Shown here: positions 46,294 through 55,236 of the stretch, piece after piece
How the letters are laid out: each line of letters begins with the position of its first letter
How positions within the stretch are numbered: the stretch's first letter is position 1
Source: Erythrobacter sp. 3-20A1M
GTDB taxonomy: Bacteria > Pseudomonadota > Alphaproteobacteria > Sphingomonadales > Sphingomonadaceae
NCBI RefSeq assembly: GCF_018636735.1
Contig: NZ_CP045200.1
Coordinates: 3,006,001 to 3,070,000 of the forward strand
DNA length: 64,000 bases
Direction of reading: 5' to 3'
Program-made: the position numbers and the translations under genes
Notes under the pieces: model-generated
The model's database searches: none
What the model saw: the letters and a program-made list of their open reading frames with translations, nothing else
What the model was told of the DNA's origin: nothing

Positions 46294-47310
46294 TTATCGG
46301 GCAATCTCATCTGCAAGCAATCCCACACTCATCGCGTAGTAATTCGAGCAGTTATATTCGAGGATAACCCGGTAATTCGAGGTCAAGAGCCAGGCCGGCG
46401 CACCCGCTCCGTCGGGCTGGAACAGCGAGGCGAGGACGTCGTCGCCCAGCGCGCGCTGCGGTTGCACGCCGAGATCGCGCCACTCGCGAACCGTCTTCCA
46501 CTGGCTATGCCGCCCGTGCACCCGGTCGCAGACCGGCGCGTCGAGCTTCGTCGCATAGCGCGAGACGTCGAAACCGTCGGGCACATAGGCGCGCACGCCC
46601 CAGGGCTGGCCGGTCCGCCAGCCCGCATCGACGAAATAGCGCGCGACCGACGCCAGCGTGTCGGCACGGTTGTTGAAAATATCCGCGCGCCCATCGCCAT
46701 CGCCGTCGGTCGCGAGGCGCAGATAGACGCTCGGCAGGAATTGCGGATTGCCGAACGCCCCGGCCCAGCTGCCGACGAGCTCGGAGCGCGGATAGCCCTT
46801 GTCCGCGATCTTCAGCACATCCACGAATTCGGTCGCGAACAGGTCGCGGCGACGCCCCTCCCAGGCAAGGGTCGCGAGCGAACGCGCGAGGTCGAAATCG
46901 CCCTTGTAGCCGCCGTAATTGGTCTCGTGTCCCCAGATCGCGAGGAGTATCTCGCCCGGCACGCCATAGCGACCCTCGACCTGCTGCTGGAGGCTGCGCG
47001 TCTGGCTCGACACCTCGCGCCCGCGCGAGATGCGTGCATTGTCGACATGCCGCGCGATATAAGGCGCAAGCGCCGGAAAGCCCGAACCGCGCGAGCTCCC
47101 AGGCTGGTCCTGGTCGAGCTCGATGACGCGTGGGTTCGCGGTCAGCCCTTCGGTCATTCGGCGAATGGTCGCCTCGCTCACCCCCTCGCCCCGCGCCCTC
47201 GCGATCAGCAGCTGGAGATAGGCGTCGAACGGCATGTCCTGCGCATGTGCCGGCACCGGAACCGACAGGGCGAAGACAAGGGCGGAAAAGATCAGACGCG
47301 ACAGTGACAT
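46294..47310 (-). CDS. mltB: Membrane-bound lytic murein transglycosylase B
   Basis: A 338-residue cell-wall hydrolase with signal peptide (LIFSALVFALSVPVPAHAQD). The catalytic glutamate lies in ILLAIWGHETNYG, followed by the family segments GAFGNPQFLPSVYLRLATDG and DGRADIFNNRADTLASVARY. It cleaves the glycan backbone with 1,6-anhydro ring formation. The ATG at MSLSRLIFS was chosen because it begins the signal peptide; the longer frame has a non-signal leader. Confidence 0.93.
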   Translation of the reverse strand: MSLSRLIFSALVFALSVPVPAHAQDMPFDAYLQLLIARARGEGVSEATIRRMTEGLTANPRVIELDQDQPGSSRGSGFPALAPYIARHVDNARISRGREVSSQTRSLQQQVEGRYGVPGEILLAIWGHETNYGGYKGDFDLARSLATLAWEGRRRDLFATEFVDVLKIADKGYPRSELVGSWAGAFGNPQFLPSVYLRLATDGDGDGRADIFNNRADTLASVARYFVDAGWRTGQPWGVRAYVPDGFDVSRYATKLDAPVCDRVHGRHSQWKTVREWRDLGVQPQRALGDDVLASLFQPDGAGAPAWLLTSNYRVILEYNCSNYYAMSVGLLADEIAR

Positions 47311-47413
47311 GGCCCCTACTCTCACATCATCCCTTAACAGCCAATGGCCCAATGCTAACGCCACGTGCCGGGGTGACATTCGCGAAACTTTTGCCTAGCG
47401 ACCTCGCCAGCGC

Positions 47414-47503
47414 GGACAGGTGGCAGAGCGGTTGAATGCACCGGTCTTGAAAACCGGCAAGGGTGCAAGCCCTTCGTGGGTTCGAATCCCACCCTGTCCG
47501 CCA
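47414..47503 (+). tRNA. tRNA-Ser (anticodon TGA)
   Basis: A 90-base tRNA including an encoded CCA. The acceptor stem GGACAGG pairs with CCTGTCC, discriminator G, then CCA. Anticodon stem CCGGT/ACCGG with loop CT-TGA-AA (anticodon at 47448-47450). A long variable arm (AAGGGTGCAAGCCCTT) marks a serine-type tRNA. The T arm contains GGTTCGAATCC. Confidence 0.97.
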
Positions 47504-47510
47504 GCAATCC

Positions 47511-47702
47511 CTATTTCCGTTTCTTGTCCTTCTGCACCAGCGACTGGTCCTCGCGTTGCCCCTTCGGGTAATGCTCGGGCGTCGTGCTGCTCTGGTTCTC
47601 GAGCGCACGGTGCTTGTCGATCACTTCGCTCTCGTCGTTGTAATCGGGGGTGTCGGGCTCGCCGTCCTGGCCTTGCGGATCGTCGGTGATTTCATACTCC
47701 AT
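47511..47702 (-). CDS. Small acidic-then-basic protein of unknown function
   Basis: A 63-residue hydrophilic protein, MEYEITDDPQGQDGEPDTPD ... LVQKDKKRK, with an acidic first half and lysine-rich end, no cysteines and no hydrophobic segment, probably disordered. This ATG has a strong ribosome site (AGAGGAG, eight bases ahead), so the nine-codon upstream extension is less likely. No family recognised. It ends a few bases past the convergent tRNA-Ser. Confidence 0.7.
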   Translation of the reverse strand: MEYEITDDPQGQDGEPDTPDYNDESEVIDKHRALENQSSTTPEHYPKGQREDQSLVQKDKKRK

Positions 47703-47779
47703 CGGTTGGAACTCCTCTCGCGAACCCAACGGGCGGGACGCGAGGGAGTGCCAGTAAAAGCGACGAAGCGCGTAGCGCG

Positions 47780-49192
47780 TCAGATATGCAGCGCGCGCCC
47801 GTATGCAGCGAGGACGCTTTCGTGCATCGATTCCGAGATCGTCGGGTGCGGGAAGATCGTGCCCATCAGCTCGGCTTCCGTGGTCTCCAGCGTCTTGCCG
47901 ACCACGAAGCCCTGGATCATCTCGGTCACTTCCGCACCGACCATATGCGCGCCCAGCAGCTCGCCGGTCTTTGCATCGAACACCGTCTTGGTGAAGCCTT
48001 CCGCCTCGCCCAGCGCGATCGCCTTGCCATTGCCGATGAAGGGGAAGGTGCCCGCTTTGACCTCGTAACCCGCTTCCTTCGCCTTTTCCTCAGTGAGGCC
48101 GACGCTGGCGATCTGCGGATGGCAATAGGTGCAGCCCGGGATGTTCGCCCGGTCGAGCGGGTGCGGATGAACGTCCTTGTTGCCCAGCTCCTGCGCGATC
48201 GCCTCCGCCGTGGTGACACCTTCATGGCTCGCCTTGTGCGCCAGCCACGGGCCGGGCGTGCAGTCGCCGATCGCCCACAACCCCTTGGACTTGGTGCGCC
48301 CGTAATCGTCGATCTGGATGAAGCCGCGCTCCATCTCGACCAGCTTTTCGGCCCCGATGTTCTCGGTATTCGGCACGATGCCGATGGCGACGATGCAGTG
48401 GGAGAACTCGGTTTCCGAAACCTTGCCGTCCTTCGCCTTGATCTTCGCCTTCACGCCGCTGCCCGAAACCTTGATCTCCTCCACGCCCGCGCCGGTCATG
48501 ATCGTCATGCCCTGCTTGGTCAGGCTCTTTTCGAGGAAGGTCGAGACGTCCTTGTCCTCCACCGGGACGATGCGGTCGAGCATCTCGACCACGGTCACAT
48601 CCGCGCCCATGTCGTTGTAGAAGCTCGCGAACTCGATTCCGATCGCACCGCTGCCGATCACCAGCAGCTTCTTGGGCATTTCGGGCGGCGTCATCGCGTG
48701 GCGATAGGTCCACACGCGCTTGCCGTCCGCCTTGGCGAAGGGCAGGTCGCGCGCCCGCGCGCCGGTGGCGACGATGATGTGCTTGGCGGTCAGCTTCTCC
48801 TCGCTCTTCTCGCCCTTGACGGTGAGAGAGGTCGGGCCGGTCAGCGTGCCCTCGCCCATGTGGACCGCGATCTTGTTCTTCTTCATCAGGTGCGTGACAC
48901 CCTGGTTGAGCTGCTTGGCGACGCCGCGGCTGCGCTTCACCACAGCTTCCAGATCGGCCTCGATCTCGCCTGCGACCTTCAGGCCGTAATCCTTGGCGTG
49001 ATCCATGTAGTGCTTGATCTCGGCCGAACGCAGCAGCGCCTTGGTCGGGATGCAGCCCCAGTTGAGACAGATCCCGCCAAGCAGTTCGCGTTCCACGATC
49101 GCGGTCTTCAGCCCCAGCTGCGCACAGCGGATCGCGGCGACATAGCCACCGGGTCCGGAGCCGAGAACGATGACGTCGTATTGGTCAGCCAT
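47780..49192 (-). CDS. lpdA: Dihydrolipoyl dehydrogenase (E3)
   Basis: A 470-residue flavoprotein reoxidising dihydrolipoyl groups. FAD motif VLGSGPGGYVAAIRCA; redox disulfide C42-C47 (GGICLNWGCIPTKALLR); NAD motif VIGSGAIGIEFASFYNDMG; C-terminal catalytic pair in FPHPTISESMHE. It completes the pyruvate dehydrogenase complex with pdhA, pdhB and pdhC and may serve other 2-oxoacid complexes. A weak ribosome site (AAGAAGG) lies about 12 bases upstream. Confidence 0.97.
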   Translation of the reverse strand: MADQYDVIVLGSGPGGYVAAIRCAQLGLKTAIVERELLGGICLNWGCIPTKALLRSAEIKHYMDHAKDYGLKVAGEIEADLEAVVKRSRGVAKQLNQGVTHLMKKNKIAVHMGEGTLTGPTSLTVKGEKSEEKLTAKHIIVATGARARDLPFAKADGKRVWTYRHAMTPPEMPKKLLVIGSGAIGIEFASFYNDMGADVTVVEMLDRIVPVEDKDVSTFLEKSLTKQGMTIMTGAGVEEIKVSGSGVKAKIKAKDGKVSETEFSHCIVAIGIVPNTENIGAEKLVEMERGFIQIDDYGRTKSKGLWAIGDCTPGPWLAHKASHEGVTTAEAIAQELGNKDVHPHPLDRANIPGCTYCHPQIASVGLTEEKAKEAGYEVKAGTFPFIGNGKAIALGEAEGFTKTVFDAKTGELLGAHMVGAEVTEMIQGFVVGKTLETTEAELMGTIFPHPTISESMHESVLAAYGRALHI

Positions 49193-49507
49193 GGGAGAGA
49201 TTGCCTTCTTGAAGTCCTACAGGATGGAACACCTGGAACAGTGTCCTGGGTCGAGAAAAAGCACCGGTTCGCGGGGCTTTCGGAATACGGTTTGAGAGAA
49301 GAAGCGGGCTGCGAAGCATGCGTCGAATATGCCCCGCAATGGCGACTGTAGGACAGTCTATCACCCCACTCCGCTGGTCCTGAGCCTGTCGAAGGACCGT
49401 CCTTACTTCCGGTGCGGCACCCGAAGACAAGTGCGACCGTTGATGCTTCTCATCAGCTTCGCTTCCGACAAGCTTGGGGTGAGCGGAAGGGGGGATGGTG
49501 TAGGTAC
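49193..49507. other. Intergenic stretch of 315 bases, no gene seen
   Basis: Between lpdA and the thioesterase gene on the minus strand. I find no credible coding sequence or structured RNA. It contains the ribosome-site region of lpdA at its left end and a short dyad repeat (49376-49398) of a kind that recurs between genes in sphingomonads. It may hold the lpdA promoter, which I cannot pinpoint. Confidence 0.6.
49376..49398. repeat. REP-like dyad GGTCCT...AGGACC
   Basis: GGTCCT-GAGCCTGTCGA-AGGACC has six-base inverted arms around an 11-base core. The core CTGAGCCTGTCGAAGG is, from memory, a frequent dispersed intergenic motif in sphingomonad and other alphaproteobacterial genomes. Only one copy was noticed in this window, so repeat status is from recall, not shown here. 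Confidence 0.5.
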
Positions 49508-49909
49508 TCAATCGTTCGCCCCGTCCAGCGCCGCCGCGCCTGCCGCGCGCACCGGGCGAGGGGTGCCGTCGTCATGGGTCAGGACGAACACGAAGGTGCC
49601 TTTGCACACCAGCTTGGTCGCCTCGCCATGGCGCTCGCGCGCGATCCCCTCGGCGGCGATGGTGATGGAGGTGTTGCCCTCGCGCTCGACCTCGCAATAG
49701 ACCGACAGCTCGTCGCCCAGCGCCATCGCGGCGGGAAAGCCGAAATCGGTGGCCGCGACGACATTTGCCCGGCCCTCGCCGATCCGGCTGGCAAGACTGC
49801 CCGCGCCAAGCGCCATCTGGCTCATCAACCACCCGCCGAACACCCCGCCATAGGGGTTCATGTCGGTCGGCATCGCGGTGACGCGGATGAGGGGGCTGGG
49901 GTCAGGCAT
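49508..49909 (-). CDS. Acyl-CoA thioesterase (hotdog fold, YciA-like)
   Basis: A 133-residue hotdog-fold enzyme. RVTAMPTDMNPYGGVFGGWL corresponds to the conserved active-site loop of YciA-type thioesterases, followed by the helix MSQMALGAGSLASR and the strands VVAATDFGFPAAMALGDELS and VYCEVEREG. It would hydrolyse medium or long acyl-CoAs. The ATG overlaps the upstream membrane-protein stop by 8 bases, suggesting co-translation. Confidence 0.85.
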   Translation of the reverse strand: MPDPSPLIRVTAMPTDMNPYGGVFGGWLMSQMALGAGSLASRIGEGRANVVAATDFGFPAAMALGDELSVYCEVEREGNTSITIAAEGIARERHGEATKLVCKGTFVFVLTHDDGTPRPVRAAGAAALDGAND

Positions 49910-50345
49910 ATGAACGTCCTACTGCATCAAATCGCTCGGTTGTTCGCCACCAAATCAATGCAGCTGCAAAACCTGGGATCACGCCGATAGAAAAAGCCCA
50001 AGTGGCAACATCAGGCGTCAAGGTTATCGCGAACGATCCCAAAATTGCGAGGCTTACGCCACCACCGGTTACCATCCCGACGAGGGACCAGAATGCAACA
50101 TGTTTGATACCACAGCTTCGAAGGAGCATCGCTATCGGCAATCCAACAAGAACACCGCCAAACGCTACAAAAGGAAGCATGACGACCGAGTAGGCTCCTA
50201 CGATCGCAGCAAGTTCGATAATTTCACTCTGAGTTACGAACTGGTCCCGGCCTAGCATGCCGAACATGGCAAAAGAAAAAGCCGCAAGAATAGAAGCGAC
50301 AGGGATCGCAATCAAAAATGCCCTTTTGTCGCGGTCGGAAGTCAA
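49902..50345 (-). CDS. Four-helix membrane protein of unknown function, unusual base composition
   Basis: A 147-residue protein with hydrophobic helices at about 11-30, 45-75, 84-106 and 116-133 and charged ends ([20 protein letters not shown]-like tail). The TTG start overlaps the pdhC stop (TTGA). My hand count over 49981-50340 gives about 52% GC, against over 70% in the neighbouring pdhC stretch, and codon choice is correspondingly different. This suggests recent arrival. No family recognised. A later in-frame ATG would remove the first helix. Confidence 0.65.
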   Translation of the reverse strand: MTSDRDKRAFLIAIPVASILAAFSFAMFGMLGRDQFVTQSEIIELAAIVGAYSVVMLPFVAFGGVLVGLPIAMLLRSCGIKHVAFWSLVGMVTGGGVSLAILGSFAITLTPDVATWAFSIGVIPGFAAALIWWRTTERFDAVGRSYA

Positions 50346-51688
50346 ACCACCAGCCCCATCGGGTTCTCCACGAGGCTCTTGAACGCCTCCATCAGCTGCG
50401 CGCCGGTGGCGCCGTCGATGGCGCGGTGGTCGAAGCTGCCCGATGCGGTCATCACGGTGGCGACCGCCAGCGCGCCGTCGACCACATAGGGGCGCTGCTC
50501 GCCCGCGCCGACGGCCATGATCATTGCCTGCGGCGGATTGATTACCGCGTCGAACTGCTTGATCCCGAACATGCCGAGATTGGAGAGGCTGGCGGTGCCA
50601 CCCTGGTATTCGTGCGGTTGCAGCTTCCCGTCGCGCGCCTTGCCCGCCAGCTCCTTCATCTGGGTGCTGATCTTCGCCAGCCCCTTGCTGTCCGCCTCGG
50701 TGATGATCGGGGTGATGAGACCGCTGGGCGCGGCGACCGCCACGGAAACATCCGCGCGGCTGTAGCGGTGGAGCGTGTCGCCCTGATAGCTGACATTGCA
50801 ATCGGGCACGCGCATCAGCGCGCGGGCCAGCGCCTTGATCAGCAGGTCATTGACCGACAGCTTCACCCCGTCCGCTTCCAGCCCGGCATTGAGCTGCTTC
50901 CTGAGGTCCAGCAGCGGGTCGAGCCGGATGTCGATCGACAGGTAGTAGTGCGGGACCTGCTGCTTACTCTCGGTCAGGCGGCGGGCGATGACCTTGCGCA
51001 CGTTGGAAAGCTTCTCTTCCTCGTAAGGTGCGCCGTACTCGCTCTCGGCCGGAGTCTTCGCCGGGGTGCGCGGCTGCTCCATCTCGCCGGTGCCGTCGGA
51101 TTTCGTCGCGGCTTTCGCTGGCTTCGCTTCGCCTTTCTTGGCACCTTCGAGGTCCGCTTTCACGATCCGGCCATTGGGACCGGAGCCGGTCACCTCGGCG
51201 AGGTCGATGCCCTCCTGCTCCGCGATCCGCTTCGCGAGCGGGGAGGCGATGATGCGGTCGCTGTCCACCTTCGGCGCGGGGGCCGATTGCGGCAGTTCCT
51301 GCGTCTTTGCGGAGGCGGGCTTCGCATCCTTCGCGTCCTTCGCGGTGGTGCGGTCGGCGGGTGCCTGACGGTCGCCCTTCCCCTCGTCGTCGCTATCCTC
51401 GCTCTCGCCGGACGGCGCGGCGTTCGCCGCTTCCTCCACGTCTTCGCCCTCGCCTGCGAGCATCGCAATCACGGTGCCGACGGCCACGCCCTCGGTCCCC
51501 TCGTCCACTTCAATGCTGGCAATAGTGCCTTCGTCGACCGCCTCGAACTCCATGGTCGCCTTGTCGGTCTCGATCTCGGCCATGATGTCCCCGGCCTCGA
51601 CCTTGTCGCCCACGCCGACGAGCCACTTGGCGAGCGTCCCCTCCTCCATGGTGGGGGACAGGGCGGGCATCTTGATCGGTGTGGGCAT
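50342..51688 (-). CDS. pdhC: Pyruvate dehydrogenase E2 (dihydrolipoyllysine acetyltransferase)
   Basis: A 448-residue E2 subunit: one lipoyl domain (1-78, lipoyl lysine K43 in ETDKATME), a long alanine/aspartate/lysine-rich linker, a peripheral subunit-binding domain ([33 protein letters not shown]), and the catalytic acetyltransferase domain with [12 protein letters not shown]. It forms the core of the complex and passes acetyl groups to CoA. The start [14 protein letters not shown] is the family start within a longer open frame. Confidence 0.97.
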   Translation of the reverse strand: MPTPIKMPALSPTMEEGTLAKWLVGVGDKVEAGDIMAEIETDKATMEFEAVDEGTIASIEVDEGTEGVAVGTVIAMLAGEGEDVEEAANAAPSGESEDSDDEGKGDRQAPADRTTAKDAKDAKPASAKTQELPQSAPAPKVDSDRIIASPLAKRIAEQEGIDLAEVTGSGPNGRIVKADLEGAKKGEAKPAKAATKSDGTGEMEQPRTPAKTPAESEYGAPYEEEKLSNVRKVIARRLTESKQQVPHYYLSIDIRLDPLLDLRKQLNAGLEADGVKLSVNDLLIKALARALMRVPDCNVSYQGDTLHRYSRADVSVAVAAPSGLITPIITEADSKGLAKISTQMKELAGKARDGKLQPHEYQGGTASLSNLGMFGIKQFDAVINPPQAMIMAVGAGEQRPYVVDGALAVATVMTASGSFDHRAIDGATGAQLMEAFKSLVENPMGLVV

Positions 51689-51811
51689 CGGGTCTCCTCT
51701 GGCGCTACGGCGGCGCGGATTTGCCGAACGGCTTAGGCGAAATAGGCGAAGCGCGGCAAGGTCCTTGCCACGCATACGTTTTCAGCCGATATCCGTGCCC
51801 GGGAGACGGAC

Positions 51812-52267
51812 TTGCGGACATTCCTTGTCATCATCGACGAGACCGAAGAGGCGCGAAAGGCACTGCGCTATGCCAGCAGGCGCGCCGAGGCGACGCACGG
51901 TACGGTGCAGATCCTTGCGCTGGTCGAGCCACAGAGCTTCAACGCGTTCGGCGGCGTGCAGGCCACGATCGAGAAGGAGGCGCGCGACCGGGCGGAGGCG
52001 ATCGCCACTAGCGCGGCGGGCAATCTCTTTTCCGAAAGCGGTCGCATGCCCGCGATCAGCGTGGAGGTGGGCGACGGCAATACGGTGGTGCGCGGCTATC
52101 TCGAGACGCACCCAGAAGTCACCATGCTGGTGCTGAGCGCCGCGGCCGAAGGCGCGCCGGGGCCGCTGGTCTCGCATTTCTCGCAGATCGTCGGCGCGCT
52201 GTCGTGTCCGGTGGTGTTCCTGCCCGGCCGTCTCAGCTTCGAGGAAATCGACCGCCTTTCGGAGTAG
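51812..52267 (+). CDS. Universal stress protein (UspA family)
   Basis: A 151-residue protein with the Usp fold: MRTFLVIIDETEEARKALRY at the first strand and helix, and VTMLVLSAAAEGAPGPLVSH followed by SCPVVFLPG at the end. The ATP-binding GxxGxxxxxxxxG pattern is only partly kept (EGAPGPLVSHF), so nucleotide binding is uncertain. TTG start with GGGAGA upstream. It is divergent from pdhC. Confidence 0.85.
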   Translation: MRTFLVIIDETEEARKALRYASRRAEATHGTVQILALVEPQSFNAFGGVQATIEKEARDRAEAIATSAAGNLFSESGRMPAISVEVGDGNTVVRGYLETHPEVTMLVLSAAAEGAPGPLVSHFSQIVGALSCPVVFLPGRLSFEEIDRLSE

Positions 52268-52282
52268 TGCCACCACGCGATG

Positions 52283-52798
52283 TCAGGTGGCGGTTCCCCG
52301 CGGCGGATAGTCCTCCTCGGCAATGAAATCGAGGTTTTCCAGCAGATCGTCGAGGTCGGGCCGCGTGAAGGGCGCACTTTGCACCTGCGCCATGTACAGT
52401 GTGCCATCGGGGCGGATCAGGAACAGGCCGGGTTCGGAAAACCGATCCGGCTCTTCGCTGCCTTCACGCTTCTCGGAGATATAGAGGCCCCAGTTTCGGG
52501 CATCCTCCTCGCTCAGATCGTAGACGAGCGGCAGATCGCCGGTGTCCCATTCGTCGTCGACCTTCATCGCCCGTTCCTTGCTATCCATGGAGATGGCGAA
52601 AACGTTCAGGCCGCGTCTGGTGAACCGGTCGAGCTCGCCGCCGAGTTCCTCCAGATAGTTCTCGCATATCGGGCAGTGACTGCCGCGGTAGAACACGAGC
52701 ATGGTGAAGGCGTCGGGCGACTGTTTCGAGAGTTCGAACTGCGCCTCGATCGTAAGCGGCAGCTGGATGTCGGGGGTCTTCTCGCCGGGGATGAGCAT
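52283..52798 (-). CDS. AhpC/TSA-like thioredoxin-fold peroxiredoxin
   Basis: A 171-residue thioredoxin-fold protein. FTMLVFYRGSHCPICENYLE contains a CxxC (C42, C45) where classical peroxiredoxins have a single peroxidatic cysteine, as in the AhpC-like subgroup of alphaproteobacteria. LFLIRPDGTLYMAQVQS is the conserved second half. Probably cytoplasmic thiol peroxidase or reductase; reaction unproven. Strong ribosome site AAGGAG. Confidence 0.85.
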   Translation of the reverse strand: MLIPGEKTPDIQLPLTIEAQFELSKQSPDAFTMLVFYRGSHCPICENYLEELGGELDRFTRRGLNVFAISMDSKERAMKVDDEWDTGDLPLVYDLSEEDARNWGLYISEKREGSEEPDRFSEPGLFLIRPDGTLYMAQVQSAPFTRPDLDDLLENLDFIAEEDYPPRGTAT

Positions 52799-52851
52799 GG
52801 TCGGTGTCTCCTTTTATTCACCAACCGGCCCCGGGTGCGTCCCGTTCCGCC

Positions 52852-55212
52852 CTACTTCTTCTTGCGCCCCTGGTGCCGGATATTGCCGGGGCGACCGCGC
52901 TTGCCCTGCGCGTGCTTTGGCGGGCCCTTGCCATCCCTCCTGCCCGTCCCTTTGCCTTTGGGCGGACCACCCTTCTTGCGAGCGGGTGGGCGATCGCCGC
53001 GCGGTTCGATCTTGCCGCCATCGCTGTCGGGCACGTCGAATTTGAGAGCGCCGGTCAGCGGGTTCGATTCGGCGAGCTTCAGCCGCAGCCGCTGCCCCAC
53101 CTCGTAGCGCGTGCCGGTGTCCGAGCCGATCAGCGCCTGCGCGGCCTCGTCGTAATGGAAATATTCGCGACCTAACGTGGAGACCGGCACCAGCCCGTCC
53201 CCACCGAATCCCAGGATGGTGGCGAAGAACCCGAAGCCCTGCACGCCCGTGATGCGCGTGTCGAATTCCTGGCCGACCTTCTCGGCGAGATAGGCGGCAA
53301 CGTAGCGGTCGATGGTATCGCGCTCCGCCTCCATCGCGCGGCGCTCCGCCTGGCTGATCGCGTCGGTGATCTCGTTCAGCTTGGTACGGTCGCGCTCCGA
53401 CAGCCCGCTGGTATCGGGCAGCGAGCCCGGCGGCGCCGGTTGCTCCAGCCCGTAGGCATCGACCAGCGCGCGGTGGACCAGCAGGTCGGCATAGCGGCGG
53501 ATCGGCGAGGTGAAATGCGCGTAGCTGCCGAGCGACAGGCCGAAATGGCCCGCGTTCTGCGGCCCGTAATAGGCCTGCGTCTGGCTGCGCAGCACCGCCT
53601 CCATCAACAGCGCCTTCTCCGCCTCGTCCGTCACGTCCTTCAGGAAGCGGTTGAACAGCGTCGGCGTGATGACCTGGCCCAGCGCCAGCTTCTTGTCCTG
53701 CGTGGCGAGAAAATCGCGCAGTGCGATCAGCTTCTCGCGGCTCGGCGGTTCGTGGATGCGATAGACCACGGGAGCGGTCTTCGCTTCCAGCGCCTTGGCC
53801 GCCGCGACATTGGCCGCGATCATGAAATCCTCCACCACCCGGTGGGCATCGAGCCGCTCGCGCACCGCGATCTCGGCGATCTTGCCCTTGTCGTCGAGCA
53901 CCACGCGGCGCTCCGGCAGGTCCAGATCGAGCGGATCGCGGGCCTCGCGGGCCGCGAACAGCGCCTTCCACGCCGCCCACAGGTTCTTGAGCTCGTCCGA
54001 CGCCGAGCCGTCGTCGATCGCGGCCTGCGCATCTTCGTAGGCGATATTGTGCGCGAGCCGCACGATCGCGCGGGTGAAGCGCCACTTGGTTATCTTGCCT
54101 TCCGGCGAGATATGCAGGTGGCACGCCATCGCCGCACGGTCCTGATCCGCCTTCAACGAACAGACGTCGGCGCTCAGCACTTCGGGCAGCATCGGTACCA
54201 CGCGGTCCGGGAAATAGACCGAATTGCCGCGCTTCCTCGCCTCACGGTCGATCTGGCCGCCGGGCCGCACGTAATAGCTGACATCGGCGATGGCGACGAT
54301 GGCGTTGAAGCCGCCATTGCCGTCGGGCTCCGCCCAGATGGCATCGTCGTGGTCGCGCGCGTCGGCGGGGTCGATCGCGACGATCGGCACGTTGCGCAGG
54401 TCCTCGCGCTTGTCCGCGTGCAGCGGCAGTTTGGCTGCGCGCTCGGCCTCCTCCAGCACCTCTTCGGAGAAAACATGGCGGATGCCGTGCTTGGCGATCG
54501 CGATCAGGCTGAAGCTTTTCGGCTCGAGCGGATCGCCCACCACTTCGGTGACATTTACCCCCGCGCGTGCTCCGCGCCCGGCGGGTTCGGCCAGGACCAG
54601 CTGACCTTCCTCCGCCCCGCCGATGTCGCGGATGGGGGAGGCATTGCGCACCTTCTTGTCGATCGGTGCAAGCCACGCTTTCCCGCTGCCGTCGATCTCG
54701 ACCACACCCATCATTCCTTCGGTTCGGGCGGGCAGCTTCTTCATCGGGTGGGCGCGCCAGCCGCGATCGGTTTCTTCGTTGCGCGCAAGGATGCGGTCGC
54801 CGCGCTTGAGGGCGGGCATACCCTTGGTTTTCTTCTGGCCCTTGCCGCGACCGCCCCTGTCTTCGACCACCAGCAGGCGCGGCGGTTTGGAGCCGTCGTC
54901 CGGGTTCCAGTTCTCGGGCTCGGCGAAGATATCGCCATCGTCGATCTCGACGACCTTGAGCACCGTCACTTTCGGAACACCGCCCATGCGATGATAGGCG
55001 GTCTTCTTGCCGTCGATCAGGCCTTCCTCGGCCATGTCCTTGAGGCGCTTCTTGAGCGCGATCTTCTCCTGTCCCTTCAGACCGAAGGCCTTCGCGATCT
55101 CGCGCTTGCCGGCCGGGGTATCGGAGGTCTGGATGAATTCGAGTATCTGCTCGCGCGTCGGCAGGCCCTGGGGCTTGCCGTGCGAGTGCTTTGCGTTTTT
55201 CTGTTGTGTCAT
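52852..55212 (-). CDS. rnr: Ribonuclease R
   Basis: A 786-residue 3'-5' exoribonuclease. N-terminal helix-turn-helix (LPTREQILEFIQTSDTPAGK), cold-shock domains (GMMGVVEIDGSGKAWLAPID), the RNB catalytic domain with IDPADARDHDDAIWAE and the ADVSYYVRPG motif, an S1 domain, and a lysine/arginine/glycine-rich tail (GPPKGKGTGRRDGKGPP). It degrades structured RNA. Full length. Confidence 0.96.
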   Translation of the reverse strand: MTQQKNAKHSHGKPQGLPTREQILEFIQTSDTPAGKREIAKAFGLKGQEKIALKKRLKDMAEEGLIDGKKTAYHRMGGVPKVTVLKVVEIDDGDIFAEPENWNPDDGSKPPRLLVVEDRGGRGKGQKKTKGMPALKRGDRILARNEETDRGWRAHPMKKLPARTEGMMGVVEIDGSGKAWLAPIDKKVRNASPIRDIGGAEEGQLVLAEPAGRGARAGVNVTEVVGDPLEPKSFSLIAIAKHGIRHVFSEEVLEEAERAAKLPLHADKREDLRNVPIVAIDPADARDHDDAIWAEPDGNGGFNAIVAIADVSYYVRPGGQIDREARKRGNSVYFPDRVVPMLPEVLSADVCSLKADQDRAAMACHLHISPEGKITKWRFTRAIVRLAHNIAYEDAQAAIDDGSASDELKNLWAAWKALFAAREARDPLDLDLPERRVVLDDKGKIAEIAVRERLDAHRVVEDFMIAANVAAAKALEAKTAPVVYRIHEPPSREKLIALRDFLATQDKKLALGQVITPTLFNRFLKDVTDEAEKALLMEAVLRSQTQAYYGPQNAGHFGLSLGSYAHFTSPIRRYADLLVHRALVDAYGLEQPAPPGSLPDTSGLSERDRTKLNEITDAISQAERRAMEAERDTIDRYVAAYLAEKVGQEFDTRITGVQGFGFFATILGFGGDGLVPVSTLGREYFHYDEAAQALIGSDTGTRYEVGQRLRLKLAESNPLTGALKFDVPDSDGGKIEPRGDRPPARKKGGPPKGKGTGRRDGKGPPKHAQGKRGRPGNIRHQGRKKK

Positions 55213-55236
55213 TCGCCCACCAATATGGGGATCGCC

